A DNA stretch of 64,000 nucleotides from Aerococcus sp. 1KP-2016 (GTDB lineage Bacteria > Bacillota > Bacilli > Lactobacillales > Aerococcaceae). This document shows, one piece after another, positions 21,489-30,685 of the stretch (position 1 is the stretch's first letter; each line of letters starts with the position of its first letter). The notes below the pieces were generated by a model, which worked only from the letters and a program-made list of their open reading frames with translations, was not told where the DNA came from and searched no databases. A program made the position numbers and the translations under genes. The DNA is taken from positions 1-64,000 of the forward strand of contig NZ_NEEY01000002.1 of NCBI RefSeq assembly GCF_002252085.1, written 5' to 3'.

Positions 21489-22383
21489 AATGTCTCGCCC
21501 CTTTTCTCACACCGTGCAATTGCATCAACTCTGCAATGACGACTTTTTGTTTCCATCGCTCCACAATCATATCAATAAAACCATGATGCAATTGATGTTC
21601 TGCCGTTTGAAAACCTTCTGGTAATTGTTGGCGTATCGTCTGTTCAATTACGCGCTTCCCGGCAAAACCAATGAGCGCACCTGGTTCTGCAATAGTAATA
21701 TCACCCTCCATTGCGAAGGAAGCTGTCACACCACCCGTTGTTGGATCAGTCAACACTGGTATATATAATAAACCAGCTTGGCTATGTTTTTGAACAGCAA
21801 TCGATACTTTAGCCATCTGCATTAATGACAAGGTACCTTCTTGCATCCGAGCGCCACCAGAAGCCGTAAAAATAACAACTGGTAAGCCGTGTTCAGTGGC
21901 ATAGGTAAAAAGGGCTGCTACTTTTTTACCAAGTCCAGTACCCATAGATCCCATCATAAAGAAAGAATCCATCACCCCTATTGCAGTACGATAACCAAAA
22001 ATTTCACCGACACCTGTCACCACTGCCTCATCTAGACCTGTGTTCGTTCTCGCCTTAGCCTTTTTTTCAGCATAGCTAGGAAAATTTAAGGGGTCCGATT
22101 CCTTTTCTGTTTCTTTTAATTGAAACATTTCAACGAAGGTGCCCTTATCAATGATATTCGCTAATCGCTCGCTTGATGAGATACGGAAATGGTACTGACA
22201 ATGTGGACAAATCTTCTCCGCACCTAAATCATCCGTTAAAATTGTTTGGTGACATTGTGGGCATTTCTGCCACATACCATCCGGTACAAAGGCTTGATTA
22301 TTTGGATCCTTTGGCAATTTCTGTTTGCTTTGATCGTCCTCTTGCATAGGAATGTATGCTTTTCTGCGTTTTAATCCCATCAT
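21478..22383 (-). CDS. accD: Acetyl-CoA carboxylase carboxyltransferase subunit beta
   Basis: Partner of AccA in the carboxyltransferase. The N-terminal zinc ribbon is complete (CPQC near residue 39 and CPHC near 58), followed by the crotonase fold with the oxyanion-hole block FTASGGARMQEGT and the segment DPTTGGVTASFAM. It is 301 aa, slightly longer than the typical 285-295 because of a Lys/Arg-rich N-terminus. Tandem ATG codons at the start leave a one-residue ambiguity. It overlaps accA and follows accC after about 17 bp. Confidence 0.95.
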   Translation of the reverse strand: MMGLKRRKAYIPMQEDDQSKQKLPKDPNNQAFVPDGMWQKCPQCHQTILTDDLGAEKICPHCQYHFRISSSERLANIIDKGTFVEMFQLKETEKESDPLNFPSYAEKKAKARTNTGLDEAVVTGVGEIFGYRTAIGVMDSFFMMGSMGTGLGKKVAALFTYATEHGLPVVIFTASGGARMQEGTLSLMQMAKVSIAVQKHSQAGLLYIPVLTDPTTGGVTASFAMEGDITIAEPGALIGFAGKRVIEQTIRQQLPEGFQTAEHQLHHGFIDMIVERWKQKVVIAELMQLHGVRKGARHFEN

Positions 22384-22399
22384 TCATCTTCTTTCTTAC

Positions 22400-23779
22400 T
22401 TACTTTGTAACTGTTTGATGATCCTGTAACCAATTTGGTAAGAAATTCGTTTCCAGATAATCATTTGTATAATTTCCTTTTAAGAATGCCTCATCAAATA
22501 ATAAGTCATACTGGAATTGTTGATTAGTAGCGATACCAGTAATTGTCATTTCAGAAACCGCACGTAGCATTCGATTAATCGCTTGTGCTCGATTATCTCC
22601 ATGTGTAATTAATTTTGCGACCATTGAATCATAATAAGGTGGCAACTTGTACCCAGCATAAATAGCTGAATCTACACGAATGCCTAATCCTCCAGCAGGA
22701 AAATGAGCAGTATCAAAAGAGCCTGAAGCAGGCATAAAGTTTTTTTCTGGCATTTCAGCATTAATACGACACTCTAATGCATGACCGCTAAATTGAATGT
22801 CTGCTTGTTCGTAGGATAAAGGTAATCCCGATGCCACGCGCAACTGCTCTGCTACGATATCCACACCTGTCACCATCTCTGTAATCGGATGCTCCACCTG
22901 AATCCGCGTATTCATTTCCATGAAATAATAATTTTGATCATTATCAACTAAAAATTCAATGGTGCCCGCTGATTCATATTGTAATTGTTCTGCAGCGCGG
23001 ACAGCTGCTTGCGTAACCTTCATTCGTGTCGCTTCTGAAATAAAGGGACTTGGTGTCTCTTCAATGACCTTTTGATGATTTCGCTGCATTGAACATTCCC
23101 GTTCTCCTAAATGAATCACATGCCCGAACTTATCGCCCAAGACTTGCACTTCAATATGATGAGCAGGATGAATAACCTTCTCCATGTATAGACGGTTATC
23201 ACCAAAGGCGTTCTGAGCCTCACGAGAAGCCTCGTAGTAGGCATCTATGAACTGATCTTCATCGTAGACCATCCGCATACCCTTACCACCACCACCAGCA
23301 GTTGCTTTCAGTAAAACCGGGTAGCCAACTTTTTTTGCTTGGGCAATACCTGATTCAGGATTTTCCAAAATACCATCTGAACCAGGTACCGTTTGCACAT
23401 GTGCTTTTTTCATGGTGTCTCTCGCATTTTGTTTGTCCCCCATCAAATCAATCACTTCTGGGCTTGGACCGATAAATTCAATATTCATTTCTTTGCAAAG
23501 GCGTGCAAATTTACTATTTTCCGCCAAAAAACCAAAACCTGGGTGAATTGCTTGTACATTCGTCACCACTGCAGCTGATAGAATAGACTGCATATTTAGA
23601 TAAGAATCAGCTGATTTTGGGCCACCAATACATACAGCTTCATCAGCCAGTTTCACATGTAAGGCATCCTTATCAGCCGCTGAATAAACAGCTACCGTTT
23701 CAATCCCCAGCTCAATACATGTACGAATAATGCGAACAGCAATTTCTCCTCGATTCGCAATTAATACTTTCTTAATCAT
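22400..23779 (-). CDS. accC: Acetyl-CoA carboxylase, biotin carboxylase subunit
   Basis: ATP-grasp enzyme that carboxylates biotin on AccB. The 459-aa chain shows VLIANRGEIAVRIIR at the N-terminus, the glycine-rich ATP lid KATAGGGGKGMR near residue 160, the HIEVQVLGD motif and the catalytic NTRIQVEHPITE block near 290. The start is the ATG at 23777-23779 with AGAGG upstream. Order fabF-accB-fabZ-accC-accD-accA is standard for Lactobacillales. Confidence 0.96.
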   Translation of the reverse strand: MIKKVLIANRGEIAVRIIRTCIELGIETVAVYSAADKDALHVKLADEAVCIGGPKSADSYLNMQSILSAAVVTNVQAIHPGFGFLAENSKFARLCKEMNIEFIGPSPEVIDLMGDKQNARDTMKKAHVQTVPGSDGILENPESGIAQAKKVGYPVLLKATAGGGGKGMRMVYDEDQFIDAYYEASREAQNAFGDNRLYMEKVIHPAHHIEVQVLGDKFGHVIHLGERECSMQRNHQKVIEETPSPFISEATRMKVTQAAVRAAEQLQYESAGTIEFLVDNDQNYYFMEMNTRIQVEHPITEMVTGVDIVAEQLRVASGLPLSYEQADIQFSGHALECRINAEMPEKNFMPASGSFDTAHFPAGGLGIRVDSAIYAGYKLPPYYDSMVAKLITHGDNRAQAINRMLRAVSEMTITGIATNQQFQYDLLFDEAFLKGNYTNDYLETNFLPNWLQDHQTVTK

Positions 23780-23833
23780 CAAATACCTCTTATTCTATTA
23801 GACATGACCAAAGATGGTCATACATGCTTTGGC

Positions 23834-24306
23834 TTAATCGATTTTATCTACTTCTGAAATGATGAATGTCATCAAAGCTTCCGAACACACTTCTCCATAC
23901 TCATTACGTATCGTACCTTTACCGATACCCATGCGTTTTTCAATTTCACAATCTCAACCGTAACTTCAAGCACATCACCTGGCACAATATTTTTACGGAA
24001 TTTCACTTCATCCAAACCAGCCAAATAAGCGATTTTATTTTTGAAATCTGGTTGTGATAGCAATGGAATTGAACCAACTTGGGCCATTGTTTCTACTTGT
24101 AATACACCTGGCATAACTGGATTACCGGGAAAATGACCGACAAAGTATTCTTCATTGATAGTGACATTCTTACGAGCAACTACTTTCTCACCCGGAATAA
24201 TTTCATCAACACGGTCAACGAATGAAATTGGAAAACGGTTTGGGATAATTTCTTGCACTTGCATTGCTGTTAATACGGGTTCTTTTTTCTCAGCATAATT
24301 TGTCAT
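23834..24306 (-). pseudogene. fabZ: 3-hydroxyacyl-ACP dehydratase (FabZ), frameshifted near the C-terminus
   Basis: Hot-dog-fold dehydratase of fatty-acid elongation. The first about 118 residues are normal, including the active-site block VGHFPGNPVMPGVLQVE (His and Glu). After EIVKLK the frame changes and reads an unrelated tail to a stop at 23872. In the next frame the family's normal ending continues (MGIGKGTIRNEYGEVCSEA to DKID, stop 23834). Inserting one A into the AAAAA run at about 23940-23944 joins them as Lys-Leu-Lys-Lys-Arg-Met-Gly and gives 157 residues. The catalytic residues precede the shift. Since fabZ is normally essential and no second fabZ/fabA is seen here, a sequence error is likely. 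Confidence 0.88.
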
Positions 24307-24323
24307 TGATATACTCCTTCAAC

Positions 24324-24827
24324 TTAACTTTCTGTCAATTCAAATAATGGTTGGTCAAACTCAACAATTTGGCCATCACTTACCAAAATTTTAGAAATTA
24401 CACCCGCACTCGTGGCTGGAATTTCATTCATGACTTTCATCGCTTCAACAATACAAACTGTTTCGCCCGCCTCAACACGGTCCCCAACGGATTTAAATGC
24501 TGGTTGTTCTGGATCTTTCGCTAAATATACAACACCCACTAATGGACTATTGATCGTTTGAACATTAGCGTTAGTGGCATTTTCATCCTCAGAAACAGCA
24601 TTTACTTCTGGCGCTACAGCTGGTGTTGGTGTCGATGCATGAACACTTTCTGCTGAAACAACAGGGTTGCTTTCCATTTCTTGACCAGCTACATAGCTAG
24701 GCTCTGCTTGTTTATGATCTTTAATTTTTGAAATATATACATCATCTGTTTGGGTTTTAATTGAAAATTCTTGAATCGATGATTGATCGATTTGATCAAT
24801 TAAAGCTTGAATTTCTTCGTGTTTCAA
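24324..24827 (-). CDS. accB: Biotin carboxyl carrier protein of acetyl-CoA carboxylase
   Basis: Carries biotin between the AccC and AccAD active sites. The 167-aa protein has a conserved N-terminal helix (ALIDQIDQSSIQEF), a flexible Ala/Pro/Val-rich linker (residues about 60-90) and a C-terminal biotinyl domain with the site VEAMKVMNE, in which Lys131 is modified. The start appears to be TTG (24825-24827), three bases after the fabF stop codon, with GGTGA supplied by the fabF end; no upstream ATG fits. Translational coupling to fabF is likely. Confidence 0.93.
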   Translation of the reverse strand: MKHEEIQALIDQIDQSSIQEFSIKTQTDDVYISKIKDHKQAEPSYVAGQEMESNPVVSAESVHASTPTPAVAPEVNAVSEDENATNANVQTINSPLVGVVYLAKDPEQPAFKSVGDRVEAGETVCIVEAMKVMNEIPATSAGVISKILVSDGQIVEFDQPLFELTES

Positions 24828-24830
24828 AGC

Positions 24831-26072
24831 TTATTCACCAACCTTTTTAAAGGCAATAACTGTATTATGACCACCAAAACCTAAGGTATTTGAAATGGCT
24901 ACATTTACTTCTTGTTGACGTCCAACATTTGGCACTATATCTAAATCACATGCTGGGTCAGCATTTTTGAAACCTAGTGTTGCCGGGATAAATGAGTCAT
25001 GGATAGCTAGGATACTAGCCACAGCTTCAACTGCACCGGCAGCACCTAATAAGTGACCAACAGCTGATTTTGTTGAAGAAACAGGGATTTTATACGCTAA
25101 GTCTTCACCAAAGGCACGCTTAATGGCAACAGTTTCTGAAGAATCATTCGCTGGTGTACCAGTACCATGCGCGTTAATGTATGATACTTCTTCTTTAGCA
25201 ATGCCACCTTCTTCTAAGGCAAGTAACATAGCTTTTGCAGCACCTGATCCGTCAGCAGAAGGTTGCGTTAAATGGTAGGCATCTGAGGTAGCACCATAGC
25301 CAACAATTTCCGCATAAATTTTCGCGCCACGTGCTAATGCACCTTCAAGCGATTCTAATACTAAAATCCCTGCACCTTCACCCATCACAAAACCATTACG
25401 ATCTTGGTCAAAAGGAATAGATGCACGGTCTGGATCAGTCGCTTCACTTGTTGCGGTAAGGTTATCAAAACCACCCAATCCAATTTCATTAATGGCACCT
25501 TCAGCACCACCTGCAAGCATCACATCAGCATAGCCGTGTTTGATGTAGCGGAAGGCTTCACCAATGGCATTATTTGCAGAAGCACAGGCTGTAACCATAG
25601 TTAAGGCCGGACCTTTTAACCCAAAATGCATTGAAATATTAGCTGCACCCATGTTAGAAATAGATACAGGTACAAATAAAGGATTTACCCGCTTAATGCC
25701 TTTATCCATCATTTTAATCACGCCTGTTTGAATTTCTTGAATACCACCAATACCGGTTCCTAGGTATACCCCAATCCGGTCTACATCTGCTTGACTTAAA
25801 TCTAAACCAGCATCCGCTACAGCTTCTCCAGCAGCTGCAACTGCGTATTGGCTATATGGATCCATACGTTTTGCTTCTTTACGATCCATATAATCCTTCG
25901 CATTAAAATTTTTCACTTCGGCAGCTAAATTTGTATTTAATTCGCTAGCATCAAATTTTGTGATTGGGCCAATGCCGTGGATACCTGCTTTTAAATTTGC
26001 CCAAAATGTTTTGACATCATTTCCAATAGGTGTGATTGCACCCATACCTGTTACGACTACACGTCTTGTCAT
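24831..26072 (-). CDS. fabF: 3-oxoacyl-ACP synthase II (FabF)
   Basis: Elongating condensing enzyme. The Cys-His-His triad is visible: Cys163 in VTACASANN, His in NAHGTGTPAND near residue 303 and His in KSAVGHLLGAAG near 340. Length 413 aa is normal. No fabB or fabH is seen in the window, so this is the only condensing enzyme here. It follows fabG after about 11 bp. Confidence 0.97.
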   Translation of the reverse strand: MTRRVVVTGMGAITPIGNDVKTFWANLKAGIHGIGPITKFDASELNTNLAAEVKNFNAKDYMDRKEAKRMDPYSQYAVAAAGEAVADAGLDLSQADVDRIGVYLGTGIGGIQEIQTGVIKMMDKGIKRVNPLFVPVSISNMGAANISMHFGLKGPALTMVTACASANNAIGEAFRYIKHGYADVMLAGGAEGAINEIGLGGFDNLTATSEATDPDRASIPFDQDRNGFVMGEGAGILVLESLEGALARGAKIYAEIVGYGATSDAYHLTQPSADGSGAAKAMLLALEEGGIAKEEVSYINAHGTGTPANDSSETVAIKRAFGEDLAYKIPVSSTKSAVGHLLGAAGAVEAVASILAIHDSFIPATLGFKNADPACDLDIVPNVGRQQEVNVAISNTLGFGGHNTVIAFKKVGE

Positions 26073-26083
26073 TGTATTGCCTC

Positions 26084-26830
26084 CTAATTCATGTATAAGC
26101 CACCATTAACATCAAGCGTTGTACCCGTGATATAGCTTTGTGTTGCTAAAAAATACACGGCTTCTGCAATGTCAGATGGTTGCCCTAGTTTACTTAATGG
26201 AATATTTTCGAGCATTGCTGTCTTTGCCTTCTCAGGCATTTCCTCGGTCATATCTGTTTCAATATAACCTGGGGCAACTGCATTCACAGTGATACCGCGC
26301 ATACCTAATTCACGTGCTGCAGACTTCGTTAAACCTAACATTCCAGCTTTTGATGCAGCATAGTTCGCTTGTCCAACATTACCCATTTCGCCAACAACTG
26401 ACGCAATGTTGATGATGGCTCCCGTTCTTTGTTTCATCATCAGTTTAGAGGCTGCTTGAATAAAATTAAAAGTACCCTTTAAATTGATGTCGATAACTGC
26501 ATCAAAATCACTTTCTTTCATGCGCATTAGTAACGTGTCGCGAGTGATCCCAGCATTATTAACTAAAACATTTAAGTTTTTGAAATCATTCTTTACAAGG
26601 TCCATAATTTCCTTAGCAAAAGAAAAATCTGTCACGTCCCCTTTGAAGTCGCGAACTTCAATGCCATATGCTGCTAAAGCATCTAAATGTTCTGGTGTAG
26701 AACCAGAGCGAGATAGAATAATGATATGGTAGCCATTTGCAGCAAATTTATGGGCAACGGCTGCACCAATACCACGACTACCGCCAGTAATCAAGGCTGT
26801 CTTTGCTTGTGTATCTATTTGTTCAGTCAT
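26084..26830 (-). CDS. fabG: 3-oxoacyl-ACP reductase (FabG)
   Basis: NADPH-dependent reductase of the short-chain dehydrogenase family. The cofactor motif TGGSRGIGAAVA (about residue 15), the NNAG motif near 92 and the catalytic YAASKAG (Tyr, Lys) near 157 are intact, and TGTTLDVNGGLYMN closes the protein. Its 248 aa is standard. It is separated from fabD by only 3 bp. Confidence 0.97.
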   Translation of the reverse strand: MTEQIDTQAKTALITGGSRGIGAAVAHKFAANGYHIIILSRSGSTPEHLDALAAYGIEVRDFKGDVTDFSFAKEIMDLVKNDFKNLNVLVNNAGITRDTLLMRMKESDFDAVIDINLKGTFNFIQAASKLMMKQRTGAIINIASVVGEMGNVGQANYAASKAGMLGLTKSAARELGMRGITVNAVAPGYIETDMTEEMPEKAKTAMLENIPLSKLGQPSDIAEAVYFLATQSYITGTTLDVNGGLYMN

Positions 26831-26833
26831 TGT

Positions 26834-27766
26834 CTATCCTTTCAAACCTGTGATGGTTGCTTGTAGTGTTTCCTCATCTTCCACCCGAAAAACGCGGATA
26901 TCCTTATTTATTTGCTTCATAAATGAAGATAGGGTCTTACCTGGACCTATTTCGATAACAGTATCTACGCCTTGGGCAATTAGATATTCAATTGAATCAG
27001 ACCATTTAACCGGCTGCATCACTTGTTCCACTAATAAATCCTTAATATGTCCATTTTCATGTGGTTGTGCTGTTGTATTCGATATCACAGGCATTTGTTG
27101 GTCACTAAATGTCACATTATCTAGGTAATCATCTAATTGATGAGAAGCTTCCGCTAGTAATTCTGTATGGAATGGACCAGATACATTAAGGGTAACCATT
27201 TTCTTAGCACCATTTTCGGCTAAACGAGCGACTGCTTCGTCGACTGCTTGGGTATAACCACCAATCACGATTTGCTTGGGTGTATTGTAATTAGCTGGCG
27301 CCACATATTTACCCAAATCGCGTGATACTTGTAGACAAATATCTTCGATGATTTTACGGTCCATTTTCATGACCGCAACCATTTTTCCAACACCTGCTGG
27401 AACGGCTGCTTGCATAAATCGCCCACGATGGCTTACAACGTCGATGGCGTCATCAAAAGTAAGCACACCACTTGCAACAAGGGCTGAATACTCACCTAAA
27501 CTCAACCCGGCTACATAATCTGCTTTAATATTCTCTGCTTCTAATAAAGCACTAAATGCAGTTGAAACCGTTAGAATCGCTGGTTGTGTATATTCTGTTT
27601 GATGGATCTTGTCCTCATCTTCAAAACACAGGGCTTTCATGTCATAACCCAAAATAGCTGAAGCACGATCGAAATAGGTAATTAATTCTGGATGGTGATG
27701 CAGTATATCTTGTCCCATACCTTTGTATTGGGCACCTTGTCCAGCATATAAAAATGCAATCGTCAT
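26834..27766 (-). CDS. fabD: Malonyl-CoA:ACP transacylase (FabD)
   Basis: Loads malonyl groups from CoA onto ACP. The nucleophile elbow GLSLGEYSALV (Ser89), the GQGAQ motif near residue 10 and the catalytic His in GPFHTELL near 200 are present. Length 310 aa is normal. A hairpin lies in the 79-bp gap to fabK and may adjust expression of the distal part of the operon. Confidence 0.96.
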   Translation of the reverse strand: MTIAFLYAGQGAQYKGMGQDILHHHPELITYFDRASAILGYDMKALCFEDEDKIHQTEYTQPAILTVSTAFSALLEAENIKADYVAGLSLGEYSALVASGVLTFDDAIDVVSHRGRFMQAAVPAGVGKMVAVMKMDRKIIEDICLQVSRDLGKYVAPANYNTPKQIVIGGYTQAVDEAVARLAENGAKKMVTLNVSGPFHTELLAEASHQLDDYLDNVTFSDQQMPVISNTTAQPHENGHIKDLLVEQVMQPVKWSDSIEYLIAQGVDTVIEIGPGKTLSSFMKQINKDIRVFRVEDEETLQATITGLKG

Positions 27767-27792
27767 AACATTCTCCTTAGATTAGAAAAGCA

Positions 27793-27830
27793 GTGAAAGG
27801 TATTCACCATCTCACTGCTCCACTATGTTC
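27793..27830 (-). terminator. Intercistronic hairpin between fabK and fabD
   Basis: Minus strand AGCAGTGA ... TCACTGCTTTT with an inner GGT/ACC pair, followed by four T. Probably an attenuating or mRNA-processing structure inside the operon rather than a full stop, because no clear promoter follows it. Confidence 0.5.
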
Positions 27831-27845
27831 ATTAAATTCTTAGCA

Positions 27846-28802
27846 TCATAGCCATTCACTTGCTTGAGCAGCAATTGTTTCTTTACATACAGTCATATAT
27901 GATTCAATGATTTCTGATACTGATTCACGCGTATCAATTAAACCAGCAATTTGACCAGCCATAAATGAGCCTGTATCAAGATTTCCTTCGACTACAGCCC
28001 GACGTAAAGCACCCGTACCAATTGCTTCTAATCGATTCCAATCTGGATTTTCCTTACTTGCTTCTTCTTTTTCCACTCGTAAGTATTCCTTAGTCAATTT
28101 ATTACGTAATACACGTACCGGATGCCCGGTTGTTTCACCAGTTAATACGGTGTCAATATCTTTGGCCTTTAAAATACGATCTTTAAAGTTATCATGTGCA
28201 TTAGATTCGTGGGCAACGACGAAGCGTGTACCAACCTGAATGCCAATTGCGCCAAGCATAAACGCTGCCGCCATACCACGACCATCTCCAATACCACCTG
28301 CTGCAATTACCGGAATATTTAATTCCTTTGTCACTTGAGGTACTAATGCCATCGTTGTTTGTTTTCCAACATGGCCACCTGATTCCATACCTTCGACAAT
28401 CACAGCATGAACGCCCTCGCGTTCCATCCGTTTGGCTAAACCAACGGAAGCTACCACAGGAATGACTGAAATGCCTGCCGCATTAAATTGATCCATGTAT
28501 TTACCTGGCGAACCAGCACCAGTTGTGATGATTTTTACACCAGACTGGCAAATATAAGCAACAACTTCTTCCACATGTTCGTTTAACAACATGACGTTAA
28601 CAGCAAAAGGCTTATCAGTCAGTTCTTGCATTCTTTCAACTTTAGCACGCACCACTTCAACCGAATCATGTCCGGTTCCAATAACGCCAAGACCGCCAGC
28701 ATTGGAAACAGCCGATGCCAAATCAGCATCAGCAACCCATGCCATTGCGCCTTGGATAATTGGATAGGTAACGCCTATTCGTTCCCAAAAATCAGTTTTC
28801 AC
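27846..28802 (-). CDS. fabK: Enoyl-ACP reductase II (FabK, FMN-dependent)
   Basis: Performs the last reduction of each elongation cycle using an FMN TIM barrel, in place of FabI. The 318-aa sequence has the NPD-like signatures QGAMAWVADADLASAVSNAGGLG, VEGMESGGHVG and IAAGGIGDGRGMAAA. The start is GTG (28800-28802) with AGAGGAAG upstream. FabK carriers are typically insensitive to triclosan; that is family knowledge, not seen here. It follows acpP after about 47 bp. Confidence 0.95.
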   Translation of the reverse strand: MKTDFWERIGVTYPIIQGAMAWVADADLASAVSNAGGLGVIGTGHDSVEVVRAKVERMQELTDKPFAVNVMLLNEHVEEVVAYICQSGVKIITTGAGSPGKYMDQFNAAGISVIPVVASVGLAKRMEREGVHAVIVEGMESGGHVGKQTTMALVPQVTKELNIPVIAAGGIGDGRGMAAAFMLGAIGIQVGTRFVVAHESNAHDNFKDRILKAKDIDTVLTGETTGHPVRVLRNKLTKEYLRVEKEEASKENPDWNRLEAIGTGALRRAVVEGNLDTGSFMAGQIAGLIDTRESVSEIIESYMTVCKETIAAQASEWL

Positions 28803-28849
28803 TTAAGGATTACTTCCTCTCTTAATCGACCAGTAGTATCGGACTAGAA

Positions 28850-29077
28850 TTAGTCTTTATTAGCTTCTACATAGTCAACTAAATCTTGAACAGTATTGAT
28901 TTTTTCTTCGTCTTCGATTTCGATGTCAAATTCATCTTCAATATCGTTGATGATTTGGAATAAGTCTAAAGAATCTGCATCGATATCTTCACGAATATTG
29001 GTGGTTGCTTTCACTTCACCAGCTTCTAAATCTAATTGTTCAGTGATTAGTTCTTGGATTTTTTCTAAAGTAGTCAT
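28850..29077 (-). CDS. acpP: Acyl carrier protein
   Basis: Small acidic four-helix protein that carries growing acyl chains on phosphopantetheine. The attachment site is Ser36 in DADSLDLF. The ATG at 29075-29077 follows GGAGG by nine bases; the longer reading to 29119 is not needed. At 75 aa it is standard. It is the first gene of the fatty-acid operon here. In many relatives fabT and fabH precede it, but neither is present upstream. Confidence 0.95.
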   Translation of the reverse strand: MTTLEKIQELITEQLDLEAGEVKATTNIREDIDADSLDLFQIINDIEDEFDIEIEDEEKINTVQDLVDYVEANKD

Positions 29078-29196
29078 TAATATTTTCCTCCATAATTTAG
29101 CTAAATCATGTAAAGGCACTCCCTATAGAAGTTACTAGTTATCTTTACAATGATTAAACTTTGTTTTCATTGACATCGTTTGTAGTCAATAACGAG

Positions 29197-29242
29197 ATAT
29201 TAAATTATATAAGTAACTTTGTCAACTAGTTATTAAAACTAG
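29197..29242 (-). promoter_or_regulatory. acpP operon promoter with overlapping palindrome
   Basis: Perfect -35 TTGACA (29220-29225), 17-bp spacer, -10 TAATAT (29197-29202). The palindrome CTAGTTTTAATAACTAG (29226-29242, 6-bp arms) touches the -35 box and is a candidate operator, for example for a FabT-like MarR repressor, though it matches that consensus only loosely. A second dyad (ATTGAC/GTCAAT, 29169-29190) lies just downstream of the start site. Confidence 0.7.
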
Positions 29243-29384
29243 ATTACTGTAAAAAAATAAGCAAGCTTATGAAAACGGCTTGAAGACTAGCAAAATGGCT
29301 ATGTGAAAATGAAAGATGAGCGGTTTTCAAAAATACAAATATTGTACAAAGTTTTATCTGAATAACTTAATAAAACTTTCACCA

Positions 29385-29421
29385 AGAAAAAAGAGCCTGG
29401 AAAATATCTTTCCACGCTCCA
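29385..29421 (-). terminator. Terminator of the DUF2187-like gene
   Basis: Minus-strand stem GAGC-TGGAAA / TTTCCA-GCTC with a short AT loop, followed by six T, about 100 bp beyond the gene. The remaining bases of the 29243-29526 gap show only weak dyads (for example CAAGAT/ATCTTG at about 29451-29506) and no ORF. Confidence 0.75.
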
Positions 29422-29526
29422 CGTATTTTGTTTGATTACATTATTGTGCACAAGATTAAATTGATTGGCATCGTGTGCCTCATTATCTTGCTATATGAAA
29501 AATAAATATTGCTTGAAACGAATCTA

Positions 29527-29868
29527 TTAAGAAGGCACCTTAACATACTCATCAATATCTTTAAAATTTACAATTGTCTTAGATTCGCAAATTTCGCGCA
29601 TCTCTTCATCAGAATATTCCCAATAAATCTTAACAACTGCTGAGTTTGTTAATAATTTTTCTATTTGTCCGACCATTTTTCTATCACGGAAAGTAAAACG
29701 AATCTCATCTCCGACGTCTGGTCGTACGGAATCTTTCACAACATTAATAACTTCAACTGCTTCATCGTAGGGTAAATCTAATAGCGATGCAATCCGCGAT
29801 TTACTGGTACCACGACGTAATTCAGTTCCGACAAGTACTTGCATTTCATCTGTGACTTTAATACTCAT
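29527..29868 (-). CDS. Small protein with DUF2187/KOW-like segment
   Basis: A 113-aa soluble protein of unknown function. Residues 1-45 look like a helical DNA- or protein-contact region (GTSKSRIASLLDLPYDEAVEVI). Residues about 50-85 (VGDEIRFTFRDRKMVGQIEKL with SAVVKI) resemble the small beta-barrel of the DUF2187/YkvS family. The family call rests on this pattern alone. It has its own terminator and is not obviously part of the fatty-acid operon downstream. Confidence 0.6.
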   Translation of the reverse strand: MSIKVTDEMQVLVGTELRRGTSKSRIASLLDLPYDEAVEVINVVKDSVRPDVGDEIRFTFRDRKMVGQIEKLLTNSAVVKIYWEYSDEEMREICESKTIVNFKDIDEYVKVPS

Positions 29869-29969
29869 ATATAGCCTCCTAGTTATCCATGCGCCTTCTA
29901 TTTCTTATTATACCATATTTTGTATGTTAATTAAACTTTAACGCTTTGGACCCCTATATATGGAAATTA

Positions 29970-30674
29970 TCACCCTTTTTCAATAGCAAAATGCTTGCTA
30001 GCTTCTCTCCAAGTTAAATTGGAGAGCTGTTTCTCATGGCTTTTTAAGAAGCTAGCAACCCATGCTTGATTTGTTTTTACATAATCACGCAAAATCCAAC
30101 CCATTCCCTTATCGACAAAAAATTCATTTGTACCGAGGCAATTTTCACAGGTTACCGCTAATAGTAATGTATCTGTCTGATCTTTCATACCCAATTGATG
30201 AATCATAGCAGTACGCTTTAACCAGATATTATCTGCTTTACTCCAATTGACCATCTCAGCTCTTAATTCAGGATATTTGTGCACTAGATGACCAATCGTC
30301 TTTACCAAAGAATCTACCGAATCCCACCACGATTTACTGGTAATAAGTACTTTTAATTTGGGTAAGTCTTCCGCTAATAAGTAGATTTTCATTGCTGCCA
30401 GATAATCGCATACGATATATTGAAATTCCCGTTCACCTAAGGCCCAAGTATGTTCAACAAATTGCCAATCAATCATTGGCAAATCTGAATTTGCTTGGTA
30501 CTGATTTTTGGCTTGTTCTTTGGCTGCTTTCAAGTAAGGTTTTAAAATCTCACGTCGATCCTGGCTCCGAATACCTAAAAACGGGAACTGATTTCGCTGA
30601 TATTTTGCCATTGCGGCAGCATCCGGCGTTGCATTGGCATACAACTCTTGAATCAGAGCTTGTGCATTTTCCAT
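29970..30674 (-). CDS. AlkD-type DNA alkylation repair protein
   Basis: HEAT-repeat DNA glycosylase family that removes positively charged alkylated bases. The 234-aa sequence carries typical AlkD blocks: FPFLGIRSQDRR near residue 30, SKSWWDSVDSLV near 115, and IWLKRTAMIHQL near 150. WILRDYVKTN near 195 completes the substrate pocket region. Family members differ in activity, so the exact substrate is open. It lies 11 bp after the nucleoside hydrolase gene and is probably co-transcribed with it. Confidence 0.85.
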   Translation of the reverse strand: MENAQALIQELYANATPDAAAMAKYQRNQFPFLGIRSQDRREILKPYLKAAKEQAKNQYQANSDLPMIDWQFVEHTWALGEREFQYIVCDYLAAMKIYLLAEDLPKLKVLITSKSWWDSVDSLVKTIGHLVHKYPELRAEMVNWSKADNIWLKRTAMIHQLGMKDQTDTLLLAVTCENCLGTNEFFVDKGMGWILRDYVKTNQAWVASFLKSHEKQLSNLTWREASKHFAIEKG

Positions 30675-30685
30675 TTGTCAGCTCC

